From contig NZ_LNYO01000001.1 in NCBI RefSeq assembly GCF_001467895.1, positions 1-64,000 of the forward strand: a DNA stretch of 64,000 nucleotides, written 5' to 3'. Origin of the DNA: Legionella nautarum (GTDB lineage: Bacteria > Pseudomonadota > Gammaproteobacteria > Legionellales > Legionellaceae). Below the pieces are notes generated by a model. That model saw only the letters and a list, made by a program, of their open reading frames with translations, was not told the origin of the DNA and searched no databases. The position numbers were made by a program, and so were the translations under genes. Positions 18,533 through 28,294 of this stretch are shown here, piece by piece. The stretch's first letter is position 1. Every line of letters starts with the position of its first letter.

Positions 18533-18589
18533 CTCCCGCTGGATCTAAGAATCTAATACCCAGAGCAAGATTTCTAGATCCCACGGGAG
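18533..18589. repeat. 57-nt imperfect palindrome between convergent genes
   Basis: Arms 18533-18554 and 18568-18589 match at 18 of 22 positions (CTCCCG...GGATCT with AGATCC...CGGGAG), loop 13 nt. It lies between the permease and the convergent SDR gene. It may act as a bidirectional transcription stop despite lacking a U-run. Confidence 0.6.
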
Positions 18590-18693
18590 ATAAGATGGGA
18601 TAAATATAGTCAAAAATCCTTGATAGCACAACGAAGGCAATTACTGTATTTTCATCTTTGATTTCTCAAGCTCGTTGAAAAGGTTAAGGCTTC

Positions 18694-19293
18694 TTACAAA
18701 ACGCGATATACCATTCCTGTCTGTAACCCCTCCACACTCTTACTATAAGCAAGAGCTACTCGCTCCGCTTCAACAGAAACAAATCCCCTAAAATAATCGC
18801 CATAACTATCCATCGCCTCAGTAACCACAGTTGGGCAAATACAATTAATACGCTGTTTTTTTGGCATTTCAATAGCCGCAGCAACAACAAAAGAATTTAG
18901 GGCTCCATTAACCATCGATGCCGAGCTACCATAACGAATAGGATCTTCGCACAAAATACCACTGGTTAAAGTAAAAGACCCTCCTTCATTAAGGTAATTT
19001 CTACCAATTAATACCGTATTAATTTGTCCCATGAGTTTATCCTGCAATCCAAGGGTATACTCTTGCTCATGCATCTGCATAAAATCACCAAAATGCACTT
19101 TTCCGGTTGTCATTATGACGGCATCAACCTTATCCACTGTTTTAAACATAGTTTCAATTGAATGTTTATCTCGGATATCAACGGTTACATCACCAGAGCT
19201 AGAGCCAGCTTTTATAATCTCATGGCGTGGTTGTAATTCTTTAACAACCGCCCTTCCTATTGTTCCAGAAGCACCAATAACAATAATTTTCAT
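18694..19293 (-). CDS. Atypical short-chain dehydrogenase
   Basis: 199-aa SDR-fold protein. The nucleotide-binding motif GASGTIG is at residues 7-13. Asp residues after the next strand (VTVDIRDK) and the NADP-binding TTGK region follow. The usual catalytic YxxxK is absent: the equivalent stretch reads RYGSSASMVNGAL. This fits the short bacterial SDR subgroup that lacks the catalytic pair, so enzymatic activity is uncertain and a regulatory or NADPH-sensing role is possible. Monocistronic, 73 bp from csaA. Confidence 0.8.
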   Translation of the reverse strand: MKIIVIGASGTIGRAVVKELQPRHEIIKAGSSSGDVTVDIRDKHSIETMFKTVDKVDAVIMTTGKVHFGDFMQMHEQEYTLGLQDKLMGQINTVLIGRNYLNEGGSFTLTSGILCEDPIRYGSSASMVNGALNSFVVAAAIEMPKKQRINCICPTVVTEAMDSYGDYFRGFVSVEAERVALAYSKSVEGLQTGMVYRVL

Positions 19294-19366
19294 TTTAGAT
19301 TCCCAATCTTAGGTTAATACTAATTGCTAAATGATTAAGATACGATAGATTAAAAGAGTTGAGAAG

Positions 19367-19702
19367 CTAATGTAGTTTTTGACCATTTGGTACTTTAAAC
19401 TCTGTACCAATTAAACAAATTGCTCCTGTTTCATCAGAAAAACCAACGAGAAGAAATTGTGATTTAAATCCGGCAATATTTTTTTCACCTAAATTGACAC
19501 AACCCACCACTGTACGACCTAATAAAGATTCTGGCGTATAGTGTGCGGTAACTTGAGCAGAAGTCTGTAGGATACCAATTTCAGACCCAAAATCTACCCA
19601 GACTTTATAAGCCGGCTTTTTAGCTTTTGGAAAAGGTTCAACCTTTACAACAGTGCCAGATCGTAAATCAACTTTTGCAAAATCATCGTAACCAATGGTC
19701 AT
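19367..19702 (-). CDS. csaA: CsaA-type tRNA-binding/chaperone protein
   Basis: 111-aa single OB-fold protein of the Trbp111/EMAP-II-like group. It matches CsaA along its length: DFAKVDLRSGTVVKVEPFP, the GILQTSAQ dimer/RNA-binding strand, CVNLGEKNIAGFKSQ and the C-terminal PNGQKLH. CsaA in other bacteria is a homodimer with chaperone and tRNA-binding properties. Its ATG overlaps the last bases of the RND transporter gene (ATGA, 4 nt), so it is probably the last gene of the efflux operon, an unusual partner for it. Confidence 0.88.
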   Translation of the reverse strand: MTIGYDDFAKVDLRSGTVVKVEPFPKAKKPAYKVWVDFGSEIGILQTSAQVTAHYTPESLLGRTVVGCVNLGEKNIAGFKSQFLLVGFSDETGAICLIGTEFKVPNGQKLH

Positions 19703-22700
19703 AACTCTTTCCTTTTTAGATCTTTATTTTTATGTATTCTTTTTTCTCTTGCTGTTTCAATCATCACATAAAATACAGGAACAACAAATAAACTCAGAAA
19801 AGTAGCAACCATCATTCCGCCCATCACCGTTGTGCCAATGGAATGCCGGCTTGCGGCACCGGCACCAGTGGCTATGGCTAAAGGAAGGACTCCTAAAATA
19901 AAAGCAAAAGCAGTCATCAGAATGGGACGCAATCGCAAACATGCTGCTTCAAGGGCAGCATCCACAATAGGAACTCCCTGATCTCTCCTATCCTTTGCAA
20001 ATTCAACAATAAGAATAGCATTTTTTGCTGCTAAGCCAATCAACAGCACTAAACCAATTTGCGCATAAATGTCTAAGGCCAAAGAACGCAAAGTTAAAGC
20101 TAGACCTGCTCCCAGGAGAGCCAAAGGTACAGCAAGTAAAATCATAAAAGGCATGGACCAGCTTTCATAAAGTGCAGCCAGAAAAAGAAACACAAACACC
20201 AGGCAAAGCACAAAAATCACCGAAGCAAGATTACCCGCCAATAATTGTTGATAAGTAATCCCTGTCCATTCGAAGCTGATTCCTTTGGGCAAAGTTCTTT
20301 TTGCTATTTTTTCGATAGCAGTTAATGCTTGCCCTGAACTATAACCTGGCGCCGGCGCACCAGTAATATTTGCTGCAGTATACAGGTTATATCGAGGAAT
20401 ATTATAGGGGCCCATAGTTGATTCTATTTTTACCAAAGCACTCAGAGGCACCATCTGGCCTGTACTGCTTTTAACATAGAGTTTATTGATATCATCCATT
20501 TGATACCGGTTAACACCCTCTGCTTGGATCATCACGCGGTAAGTTTGGCCATATTTGGTAAAGTTATTAACATAAAAAGAGCCTAAATAAGTTTGCAGTG
20601 TTGTTAACACATTGTTAATTGGTACATTCAGCGCCTTTGCTTTGGTTCTATCAACATCCAAATAAAACTGGGGCACCTCAGTAGTGAGATCGGAGAATAC
20701 CCCATGGAGCTCCGGTGCTTTATTAGCCTCCTCGACAAATTTATTCGTTGCATCCGCTAAAGTTTCTATCCCCAGATTAGCAATATCTTCTATTTCTAAT
20801 TGGAAACCGCTGACAGTCCCCAAGCCCTGAATAGCCGGCGCATTTAAAGCACCAATAATCGCTTCGTCCATTTGGGAAAATTGTTTTTGCACCGTTTTCA
20901 TAATACCCTGCACATTCAGTTCGGGCGTTTTCCGTTCATCCCAGGGCTTTAACACGACATACAATACACCAGTGTCAGGCTGATTTATGGCGTCGATAAT
21001 ATTGTACCCATCGATACTAATAACATCGGATACCCCTGCAGTATTTTTTAAAATTTGGAGTACTTTTTTCATTGTCTTTTGCGTGCGGTAAAGCGATGAA
21101 GCGTTGGGCTCTTTGACGACAACAATGAAATAACCTTGATCCTCTTCTGGCAAAAAATCAGTAGGTAAATAGTAGAACACATATACGGTTGCCACGGCTA
21201 AGAGAAGAAAAATAAGTATAACAAGCTTGCGAAAACGCAGACAATGGACCACCCCTACTTTATAGCCGGCTAATAATTTTTCATAGCCCATTTCAAACCA
21301 ACGGAATAGGATAAATTTACTTTCTTTTTTAGGCTTTAATAAGATACCGCACAGTGCAGGACTTAAGGTTAATGAATTAATACCAGAAAGAGCTACTGAG
21401 AAGGCGATGGCTAGGGCAAACTGATTATATAGCCTTCCAGTCATCCCAGGTATAAATGCCACGGGAACAAACACGGCCAACAAAATCAGAGTGGTTGCTA
21501 TAATCGGTCCTTGAACTTCCTTGGTTGCCTCCAAGGTTGCTTCTTTCACATCGGTGATATTTTGCTCTAATTTTTTCTCAACATTTTCCACGACAACAAT
21601 GGCATCATCGACCACTAGACCAATTGCCAATACTAAACCTAACAAGCTTAAGGTATTAATTGAAAAACCAAACACTGAGAATAAAGCAAAAGTACCTATC
21701 AGTGACACAGGAATAGCGATACAAGGAATTAAAGTAGTTCGCCAATTCTGTAAAAAAACAAAAACAACAATAAAAACCAAAGCGATAGCTTCAAAAAGCG
21801 TTACCACCACATCTTTGAGTGAGGCTCTTACGAAATTGGTTGTATCATAGGCAATGGTATAATTCATGCCATCCGGGAAATTCTCCTTCATTTTTTCCAT
21901 CGTTTGACGGATATTCTTAGCCAATTGCATAGCATTAGCGCCAGGTAACTGATAAACCCCTAAGCTCGCTGTTGGTCCCCCATTAAACTCTGAGGTGGTC
22001 GAATAAGTTTGTGCCCCCATTTCAACCCGACCTAAATCACGAACTCGAACAATTTGTCCATTTTCCTGTGTTTTGACAATAATATCTGCGAATTGCTCTG
22101 CTTCAGTCAGCTGCCCTAAAGTGTTTAGTTGATATTGAAAACTAGTCGATTCAGGGACTGGGGGCTGCCCTATTACTCCCACCGCAGCCTGCTGATTTTG
22201 CTCTTTAACTGCGTTGACCACTTCTTGTGGCGAGACACTCATAGAAGTCATTTTATTCGGATCAAGCCAAATACGAATAGAATATTGTAATAAACCAAAA
22301 TTATTTACGTTACTCACACCAGAAATACGGCTAAGTGCCGGCGTAATATTAATATCGGCATAATTACTCAAAAAAGCTTCATCATGGTCGGGATTTGACG
22401 AAACTAAATTAACGACCAACACCATCGCAGTCGATACTTTTTGAATATTGATCCCTGCCTGAATCACATCGGGGGGAAGCAGGGGGTTTGCTAAATTTGT
22501 CCTGGTTAAAACATCAACAGCGCCAATATCAACATCGTAACCAACATTAAAGGTAATGGTAATAATGGAATTTCCGCTGTTAGTACTTGCTGAAGACATG
22601 TAAATCATGCCCTCTACCCCATTAATATTTCGCTCAAGTGGTGTTGTTACTGTTTTAGCCACTACATCCGAACTCGCACCGATGTATTGAGAACTTACTT

Positions 22701-22830
22701 GCACTTGTGGGGGGACAATTGAAGGAAATTGACCAACCGGTAAAATAAGCAGGCTAATCCCCCCCACTAATACCATGATAATCGCTATGACCATAGCAAA
22801 AATGGGACGATGAATAAAAAATTTGAGCAT
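19699..22830 (-). CDS. RND multidrug efflux transporter, HAE1 (AcrB-like)
   Basis: 1043-aa inner-membrane proton/drug antiporter, full length. Twelve membrane segments with two large periplasmic loops. The proton-relay aspartates sit in LAIGLVVDDAIVVVENVEK at about residues 407-409. The repeat signature GLAAKNAILIVEFAKD is in the C-terminal half. It follows the membrane-fusion protein gene by 10 bp and overlaps csaA. No outer-membrane channel gene (TolC type) is present, so it must use one encoded elsewhere. Substrates cannot be told from sequence. Confidence 0.93.
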   Translation of the reverse strand: MLKFFIHRPIFAMVIAIIMVLVGGISLLILPVGQFPSIVPPQVQVSSQYIGASSDVVAKTVTTPLERNINGVEGMIYMSSASTNSGNSIITITFNVGYDVDIGAVDVLTRTNLANPLLPPDVIQAGINIQKVSTAMVLVVNLVSSNPDHDEAFLSNYADINITPALSRISGVSNVNNFGLLQYSIRIWLDPNKMTSMSVSPQEVVNAVKEQNQQAAVGVIGQPPVPESTSFQYQLNTLGQLTEAEQFADIIVKTQENGQIVRVRDLGRVEMGAQTYSTTSEFNGGPTASLGVYQLPGANAMQLAKNIRQTMEKMKENFPDGMNYTIAYDTTNFVRASLKDVVVTLFEAIALVFIVVFVFLQNWRTTLIPCIAIPVSLIGTFALFSVFGFSINTLSLLGLVLAIGLVVDDAIVVVENVEKKLEQNITDVKEATLEATKEVQGPIIATTLILLAVFVPVAFIPGMTGRLYNQFALAIAFSVALSGINSLTLSPALCGILLKPKKESKFILFRWFEMGYEKLLAGYKVGVVHCLRFRKLVILIFLLLAVATVYVFYYLPTDFLPEEDQGYFIVVVKEPNASSLYRTQKTMKKVLQILKNTAGVSDVISIDGYNIIDAINQPDTGVLYVVLKPWDERKTPELNVQGIMKTVQKQFSQMDEAIIGALNAPAIQGLGTVSGFQLEIEDIANLGIETLADATNKFVEEANKAPELHGVFSDLTTEVPQFYLDVDRTKAKALNVPINNVLTTLQTYLGSFYVNNFTKYGQTYRVMIQAEGVNRYQMDDINKLYVKSSTGQMVPLSALVKIESTMGPYNIPRYNLYTAANITGAPAPGYSSGQALTAIEKIAKRTLPKGISFEWTGITYQQLLAGNLASVIFVLCLVFVFLFLAALYESWSMPFMILLAVPLALLGAGLALTLRSLALDIYAQIGLVLLIGLAAKNAILIVEFAKDRRDQGVPIVDAALEAACLRLRPILMTAFAFILGVLPLAIATGAGAASRHSIGTTVMGGMMVATFLSLFVVPVFYVMIETAREKRIHKNKDLKRKEL

Positions 22831-22840
22831 AATAACGCCC

Positions 22841-23962
22841 CTACTTACCTGATTTAGCTATTTTTACTTCTTGGCCTGGTTTTATTTTTTGCAACCCGCT
22901 GGTAATAACGAGTTCACCCACTTGTAAACCTGATTTTATGATGTATTGATTGCCGTATTGCCCTGAAACAGTAATCGCCTTACTCACCACTTTGTTTTCT
23001 TTATTGACAGTGTATACTGAGCGCTTTCCTTGTGTTTCAAGAATAGCTTCGCCAGGCAAAAGAATGCCTTCGCCATTCTTAGTCAAGATGACGTTGACAT
23101 TCATGTAAATACCTGGACGAATTAACTTTTCGGGATTCTCTAGAGTAGCGCGCATTAATATGGTCGATGTAGGAGTATCCGCAGCGTTATTCACAAAATC
23201 GACACGGCCTTTAAGCGTTACATTCTTACCATGAGGCAAAGTCGCTTCAGCATGAAAAGGCATGTGTGCTCGATATTTTATTATTTCGTCAAAATCATCA
23301 ATACTCGGGCTGAATTCAATATAGATGGGGTCTAATTTAACCACGTTAGCCAATAACGTTTGCTCTGCACCACCTACGAGATTACCGACATCGACATATC
23401 GATGGCTGATAAGACCGTCATCCGGTGAATACATATAGCAATAACCTAAGTTGATTTTTGCTGTCTCAAGCTGCGCTTTATTCACATCAACCTGTGCCAT
23501 AGCTTCGTGATAGCGTGCCATAACCTCGTCATATTGGGATTTAGACACGTTGCCTTGCGCAACCAACTGTTTCATACGCGCATACTGCACTTGTTGATAT
23601 TCTTGTGAAGCGATACTTCTGGCAAGCTCTCCTTTTGCTGAATCAAGTTTTGCTTGAAAAGGTGCAGGATCAATCACATAAATTAACTGGTTTTTTTTAA
23701 CCAGTTTACCCTCAGTAAAATTTTTTTTAATGAGAAAACCTTCTACACGCGCTCTAATATCCACACTAGAAATGGATTGAGTGATACCGATATATTGCTT
23801 AGAAATGGGGATAGTTGAGGTTTTTGCTTCAATAACTGGAACTGTAGGTATTGGAAGAGTAGCAGCAGGTTTGTGCTCTTCACAACTTGCAAGCAAACTG
23901 TAAATTACACAACAGAAAGCAAGCCTTGTGGCTTTAACTCCCTTTAATATCCTTGTTACCAT
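22841..23962 (-). CDS. RND efflux periplasmic adaptor (AcrA/MexA-like lipoprotein)
   Basis: 373-aa membrane-fusion protein that links the RND pump to an outer-membrane channel. Lipoprotein signal with lipobox LLASC (Cys about residue 27). The barrel-sandwich lipoyl halves, the alpha-helical hairpin (residues about 100-170, AQVDVNKAQLETAKINL) and the beta-barrel follow (PGIYMNVNVIL). Start ATG 23962 has a GGGACTGA ribosome site. It is first in the adaptor-pump-csaA operon, 77 bp after the WbpM-like gene ATG-to-stop boundary, with a small palindrome in that gap. Confidence 0.92.
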   Translation of the reverse strand: MVTRILKGVKATRLAFCCVIYSLLASCEEHKPAATLPIPTVPVIEAKTSTIPISKQYIGITQSISSVDIRARVEGFLIKKNFTEGKLVKKNQLIYVIDPAPFQAKLDSAKGELARSIASQEYQQVQYARMKQLVAQGNVSKSQYDEVMARYHEAMAQVDVNKAQLETAKINLGYCYMYSPDDGLISHRYVDVGNLVGGAEQTLLANVVKLDPIYIEFSPSIDDFDEIIKYRAHMPFHAEATLPHGKNVTLKGRVDFVNNAADTPTSTILMRATLENPEKLIRPGIYMNVNVILTKNGEGILLPGEAILETQGKRSVYTVNKENKVVSKAITVSGQYGNQYIIKSGLQVGELVITSGLQKIKPGQEVKIAKSGK

Positions 23963-23988
23963 TCATTCAGTCCCTTATTATTCCTTCT

Positions 23989-24016
23989 TGTAGGTCCGGC
24001 CTTGGCTCAACCTACA
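23989..24016. repeat. 28-nt palindrome at the wbpM-like gene 3' end
   Basis: TGTAGGTCCGGCC pairs with GGCTCAACCTACA. The words are close to the end-palindrome of family A copy A2 (CGTAGGTT...AACCTACG), so it may be a solo or decayed piece of that family. It overlaps the stop codon of the dehydratase gene. Confidence 0.5.
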
Positions 24017-25874
24017 TTATTTCTGCTGGTTGCGTGTTAAACTCTGGCACCAAATTTTTGAGTAATACATAAAGCTGCTCTTTATCATGATGCAAAGTAC
24101 ACGCAACATTTAACAAGCGCATCGCTTGAATTAATTCATTCCACTCAATTTGACGAAATTTTGCTTTAAACAATTTTTCATGTTCAGTAGGCGCTAATTC
24201 TTCAGAAACATGAAAAAGTTCCTCATACAATTTTTCGCCCGGCCTTAATCCAATATACTCTATTGCAATATCTTTACCAGGCTCTTTGCCAGCTAAACGT
24301 ATCATTTGCTCAGCTAGATAACTGATTTTAATAGGTTCCCCCATATCCAATACAAAGATTTCTCCACCTTGTCCATTCACCATTGCCTGTAAAATTAATT
24401 GACAGGCTTCCGGTATGGTCATGAAGTAACGTTGCATATCGGGATGGGTGACTGTAAGCGGTCCACCTGACTGTAATTGTTTTTTGAATAAGGGTACAAC
24501 TGAGCCTGCTGAGCCAAGTACATTGCCAAAACGCACAGTAATGAACTGTGTTTCGGTGAGGTTATTTAGATTTTGGCAATAAATTTCTGCAACGCGTTTT
24601 GTCGTTCCCATGACATTAGTGGGATTAACCGCTTTGTCCGAAGAAATTAAAATAAATTTTTCCACCCCTTCGGCCACACTCGCCTCCGCTATGACTTGTG
24701 TACCTAGCACATTATTCTGTACTGCGACTCGAACTTGCTCTTCAAGCATAGGCACATGCTTATAGGCTGCCGCATGGAATACAATTTGAGGCTTAAATTG
24801 ATGGAAGAGAAAATCGACAGCGACTTTATCAATGACCGAAATCAATCCCAGCTCTAAGGGTATTTGAGAAAATTTTTGGCGCAACTCCGCCTCAATTTTA
24901 TATAAATTAAATTCTGAGTTTTCAATAATTAGCAACTTACTAGGTTGCAAACTCATAATTTGACGACAAAGTTCCGAACCGATGGAACCGCCGCCCCCAG
25001 TAACTAGTACCCGCTTGCCTTTAATAGTTGCAGCAATCTTATCCCATTGTAATTGAACTTGGTCACGCCCAAGTAAGTCTTCAATATTGACGTCGCGTAA
25101 GGCATTGACCTCAACCCGACCTGCGGCTAGCGCACTAAGGCTTGGAAGAGTCCTAAAAGGAACATTCGAAGTTTCGCAATGATCAACAATCCGTCTCATA
25201 AGGGCTGAACGCGCGGAAGGAATGGCGATGAAAATTAAGTCAATACGATATTGAATGACCAGTTCAGTTAAATCCCTTATTTGGCCTAAAACTCTTACAC
25301 CATGGACATCTAAGCCTCGCTTATTTAAATTATCATCCACTAAACCCACAGGTAAATAAGATTGCGTTCGTTTAAGATCGCGCACCAAACTCTCCCCTGC
25401 TCGACCTGCGCCAATAATTAAAACTCGTTTTACAACACTCGCGCCATCTTTTTTGTCGCTGTATTCCCAAAGAGAACGGCGTAGTAACCGGGCACTACAG
25501 AGTAAAACAATTAAAATCATCGCGTACAAAGGAGGCACTGAGCGAGGAATATGCTGCAATAAGGTTGTCAGGTACAGTGCGGGGATAGTCAATACGATGG
25601 CACAAATGGTTGCTTTGATGATGCGGGCAACATCATTTAACGACGAATAACGCCAAAGCCCACGATAAACTTTAAAATAGCAATAACAAAATATTTGTAC
25701 TAGCGCTAAGATTCCAAAGACTAATAAGGAATAATCAGTTGTGAGGCCCGTTGGGAAAGCTTGCATGTTAAAACGTAGCCAATAGGCGCAATACCAAGCA
25801 ATTGGAATTGCTAGCATATCAAAAGCTATAACTGCTATCTTTTTGTTGAACTTAAGAAAATTAATATTCCGCAT
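24012..25874 (-). CDS. Membrane nucleotide-sugar 4,6-dehydratase (WbpM/CapD/PglF family)
   Basis: 620-aa inner-membrane enzyme. Four N-terminal transmembrane helices (residues about 8-125), a first CoA-binding-like Rossmann domain (VLIIGAGRAGESL) and a catalytic SDR domain beginning VTGGGGSIGSELCRQI. Large WbpM-type enzymes convert UDP-GlcNAc to a 4-keto-6-deoxy intermediate for LPS, capsule or glycoprotein sugars. Start ATG 25874 is preferred over a TTG seven codons upstream. It lies downstream of a GT-C glycosyltransferase and a UbiA-type gene on the same strand with a 60-bp gap, forming a surface-sugar cluster. Confidence 0.88.
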   Translation of the reverse strand: MRNINFLKFNKKIAVIAFDMLAIPIAWYCAYWLRFNMQAFPTGLTTDYSLLVFGILALVQIFCYCYFKVYRGLWRYSSLNDVARIIKATICAIVLTIPALYLTTLLQHIPRSVPPLYAMILIVLLCSARLLRRSLWEYSDKKDGASVVKRVLIIGAGRAGESLVRDLKRTQSYLPVGLVDDNLNKRGLDVHGVRVLGQIRDLTELVIQYRIDLIFIAIPSARSALMRRIVDHCETSNVPFRTLPSLSALAAGRVEVNALRDVNIEDLLGRDQVQLQWDKIAATIKGKRVLVTGGGGSIGSELCRQIMSLQPSKLLIIENSEFNLYKIEAELRQKFSQIPLELGLISVIDKVAVDFLFHQFKPQIVFHAAAYKHVPMLEEQVRVAVQNNVLGTQVIAEASVAEGVEKFILISSDKAVNPTNVMGTTKRVAEIYCQNLNNLTETQFITVRFGNVLGSAGSVVPLFKKQLQSGGPLTVTHPDMQRYFMTIPEACQLILQAMVNGQGGEIFVLDMGEPIKISYLAEQMIRLAGKEPGKDIAIEYIGLRPGEKLYEELFHVSEELAPTEHEKLFKAKFRQIEWNELIQAMRLLNVACTLHHDKEQLYVLLKNLVPEFNTQPAEIM

Positions 25875-25934
25875 AAGGGTAATCGACCTATACAAGCCAT
25901 TAGGGTCTATCTAAAGGTATATACTACTACAGCT

Positions 25935-27449
25935 TTAATTTAATAGGGTATAAATTTCATAACGATAAAGATGAAGTTTTGTCGCAAGCTCAAAAGCTGT
26001 GCGAAATTGATAGTCTTGATTTTGCTTTAATTGCTGACGCAAACACACATCCGTAGGCGTGTAAATAACTTCCCCGTCCTTACCCTCGTAGGAAGTGAGG
26101 ATCAGCACTTTTGGCTTTGTTATAAAAATCTCTTTACACAATCGATTGTACATATCCTTGAGGGGAAACCTAGTCATCCTTTTATTATTCAAACAATAAG
26201 AATCAATAAAAGACAGGGAGCTTGAGTAAGGAATCAAACCGCTATCCGCTAAAACGACCTGGCTATTCGCTGGGATATTTTCATTTAACCACTCAACCAC
26301 TTGCTGCCGCAGCCGAATGCCCGCCTGCGGATTCATTGTAAAAGAGTGATAATTCGCTAAGTTATAGCTGGGAATAAAGAAAAAAGCGATCCAAACCACG
26401 CTTATCAAAAGACTTATTTCATAAACCCCATTTTTCTCCGGGAAAATATAAGCCCAGATTTCACTTAATCCTAAAAAAGCAAGCGGTAAAAGTAAGATAA
26501 ACACCGGAAGGAATAAGCGATTTTCAAATGCAGAAACAGGATCAGCATTAATCAAAAGAACAAGGTAAAGCAAATTAGGCAACCAAAAAAAATAATGACG
26601 TCTATCTTTTGCCTTAAAAACCGCCAACAAAGCTAATATGATAAAAGGCAGCGCTAAACGCAAATATTGCTTATCCATCACTGCAAAAAAACTCATGAAT
26701 CCTTTGCAGTACACAGGGTTAGGAAATAATTGCCCGAAATAACTCCAGCGCCAGAGAAAATAAGGCAGAAAAATAATTAGGCAAATCAAACAACCTAGGG
26801 CTAAATTCTTGTAATACTCTTTTTTCATCGCTTGCGGTCTATCAATAAGCGCTAAACCAGCAAAAAGAAGCATCAATGCCGGGGCTTCGGGCCTAGTTAA
26901 CCCTGCAAGAGCTAGCAAAAACCCAGCGAGCATGAAAAAAAGCAAACTGGATTGATTTCTTGTTTGTGGGTAAAAACGATAACCCATCCCTCTTAGCAAA
27001 AATAATAAAGAAAAGCTCACTAAAGCTTGGTAAATAGTAGTTTCTAAACCAGTAACCGACCAAATTATTTCGCCTCTATAAAGCAGTAACCAAAGACAAG
27101 GGATAAAGGACAAACCAATCGAAAACCAGAATCGGGTCAGGTAATAGACTGCAGTCGTGCTTAAAATTAGACCTAGAACACCCATTGCCTTAAGGAAGAT
27201 AAGCGGATCAAGTCCTAAACGCATAGCAAGATTAGCTAAAACAACAAAACTAAAGTTTGAGTAACCTTCAACAGGTGCTTCGCCAATATTCCATACTAAT
27301 CCATAACCTGCTGCCCAATTTTTGGCATAACGTAAACTGATGTAGCTATCATCAAGCGTAAAAGGCCAGATCACAATGAGTTGAAGAACGATTAAATAGA
27401 TAAAAAACAAAGATAATAATGCGGCAACTATCCATTTTTTGTTATTCAT
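25935..27449 (-). CDS. GT-C polyprenyl-phosphate-sugar glycosyltransferase, AftB-like
   Basis: 504-aa polytopic membrane protein, about 10-11 helices. The first periplasmic loop carries the Asp-Asp pair of the GT-C fold (residues 33-34, in TLDDSYISLRYAKNW), followed by GLVWNIGEAPVEGYSNF. This arrangement is typical of arabinofuranosyltransferases (AftB and relatives) that use decaprenyl-phosphate-arabinose. A soluble C-terminal domain follows residue 370. Its ATG overlaps the stop of the upstream UbiA-type gene (ATGA), which in other bacteria makes the pentosyl-lipid donor. The donor and acceptor are inferred from this pairing. Confidence 0.75.
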   Translation of the reverse strand: MNNKKWIVAALLSLFFIYLIVLQLIVIWPFTLDDSYISLRYAKNWAAGYGLVWNIGEAPVEGYSNFSFVVLANLAMRLGLDPLIFLKAMGVLGLILSTTAVYYLTRFWFSIGLSFIPCLWLLLYRGEIIWSVTGLETTIYQALVSFSLLFLLRGMGYRFYPQTRNQSSLLFFMLAGFLLALAGLTRPEAPALMLLFAGLALIDRPQAMKKEYYKNLALGCLICLIIFLPYFLWRWSYFGQLFPNPVYCKGFMSFFAVMDKQYLRLALPFIILALLAVFKAKDRRHYFFWLPNLLYLVLLINADPVSAFENRLFLPVFILLLPLAFLGLSEIWAYIFPEKNGVYEISLLISVVWIAFFFIPSYNLANYHSFTMNPQAGIRLRQQVVEWLNENIPANSQVVLADSGLIPYSSSLSFIDSYCLNNKRMTRFPLKDMYNRLCKEIFITKPKVLILTSYEGKDGEVIYTPTDVCLRQQLKQNQDYQFRTAFELATKLHLYRYEIYTLLN

Positions 27450-28294
27450 TTAAACAATGCAACACAGGTCAAAATAAAAAAACAGAGCAGATTAAAACGA
27501 GATAAGTTATCGCTAATAAACAACGATACAGGATCATCATTATCTCCGCCACGAGTAGTTAGCCAAGCAAAACGCCATAAGCCAATTGCAGCAAAAGGCA
27601 AGGTTAAAAGGAAATAAAATATGTCTTGGTGGGCATAAACAGCATATAAAAAATAACTAATAAAACAAGCCATTGCGGTACTAATGATCATGGCATCAAG
27701 GGAAGGAAAAGAATATTTTTCAAGCACAGCTCTTGTTGAATATCTTAATCCTAGCTGTTTTTCCAAGCGGCGTTTGCATAAGGCAATGAATAAACTGACT
27801 AAAGTAGCTGATACCGTTAACCACCAAGAAATGGGCAATCCTATACCGATAGTCCCTGCCAAAACACGCAGCATAAAGCCGCTAGCAATACAAAGTACAT
27901 CAATAACTGGCAAGTTTTTTAACAGATGGTTATAGGCTAAATTGATAAGCAAATAAAGTCCTAAAAGTGCGGCAAGTTTAGTAGAGATTGACCAAGCTAA
28001 CACTAAGCCTCCTACTAATAATATTGCCAACAGGATCAGGGCAGAATCAAGCGATACCTCTCCTGTAACTAGAGGTCTTCGGCATTTATGAGGATGTAGT
28101 TTATCCTCTTCTCGATCTTGCAAATCGTTATAAATATAAACAGCGCTGGCAATCAAGCAAAATGCTAAAGCAGCTAATAAAGCGTCAGGTAAAAAGGCTA
28201 AAGAACGAGAATAAAAGACGCCAAGGAGGACAAAAACAGCTTTAGGCCAATGAGTTAATCTAAGCAATAATAAGACTTGTTTTATCGAGGCCAT
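27446..28294 (-). CDS. UbiA-family decaprenyl-phosphate phosphoribosyltransferase-like protein
   Basis: 282-aa membrane prenyltransferase with eight to nine helices. The first Asp-rich motif NDLQDREED (residues 56-64) is followed by HPHKCRRPLVTG, a form typical of DPPR synthase rather than of quinone-pathway UbiA. The second half has DVLCIASGFMLRVLAG (132-147). DPPR synthase transfers phosphoribose to a polyprenyl phosphate, giving the precursor of polyprenyl-phospho-ribose or -arabinose. First gene of the three-gene sugar cluster, translationally coupled to the GT-C gene. The epimerase genes (DprE1/DprE2 type) needed for arabinose are not in this window. Confidence 0.78.
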   Translation of the reverse strand: MASIKQVLLLLRLTHWPKAVFVLLGVFYSRSLAFLPDALLAALAFCLIASAVYIYNDLQDREEDKLHPHKCRRPLVTGEVSLDSALILLAILLVGGLVLAWSISTKLAALLGLYLLINLAYNHLLKNLPVIDVLCIASGFMLRVLAGTIGIGLPISWWLTVSATLVSLFIALCKRRLEKQLGLRYSTRAVLEKYSFPSLDAMIISTAMACFISYFLYAVYAHQDIFYFLLTLPFAAIGLWRFAWLTTRGGDNDDPVSLFISDNLSRFNLLCFFILTCVALFK

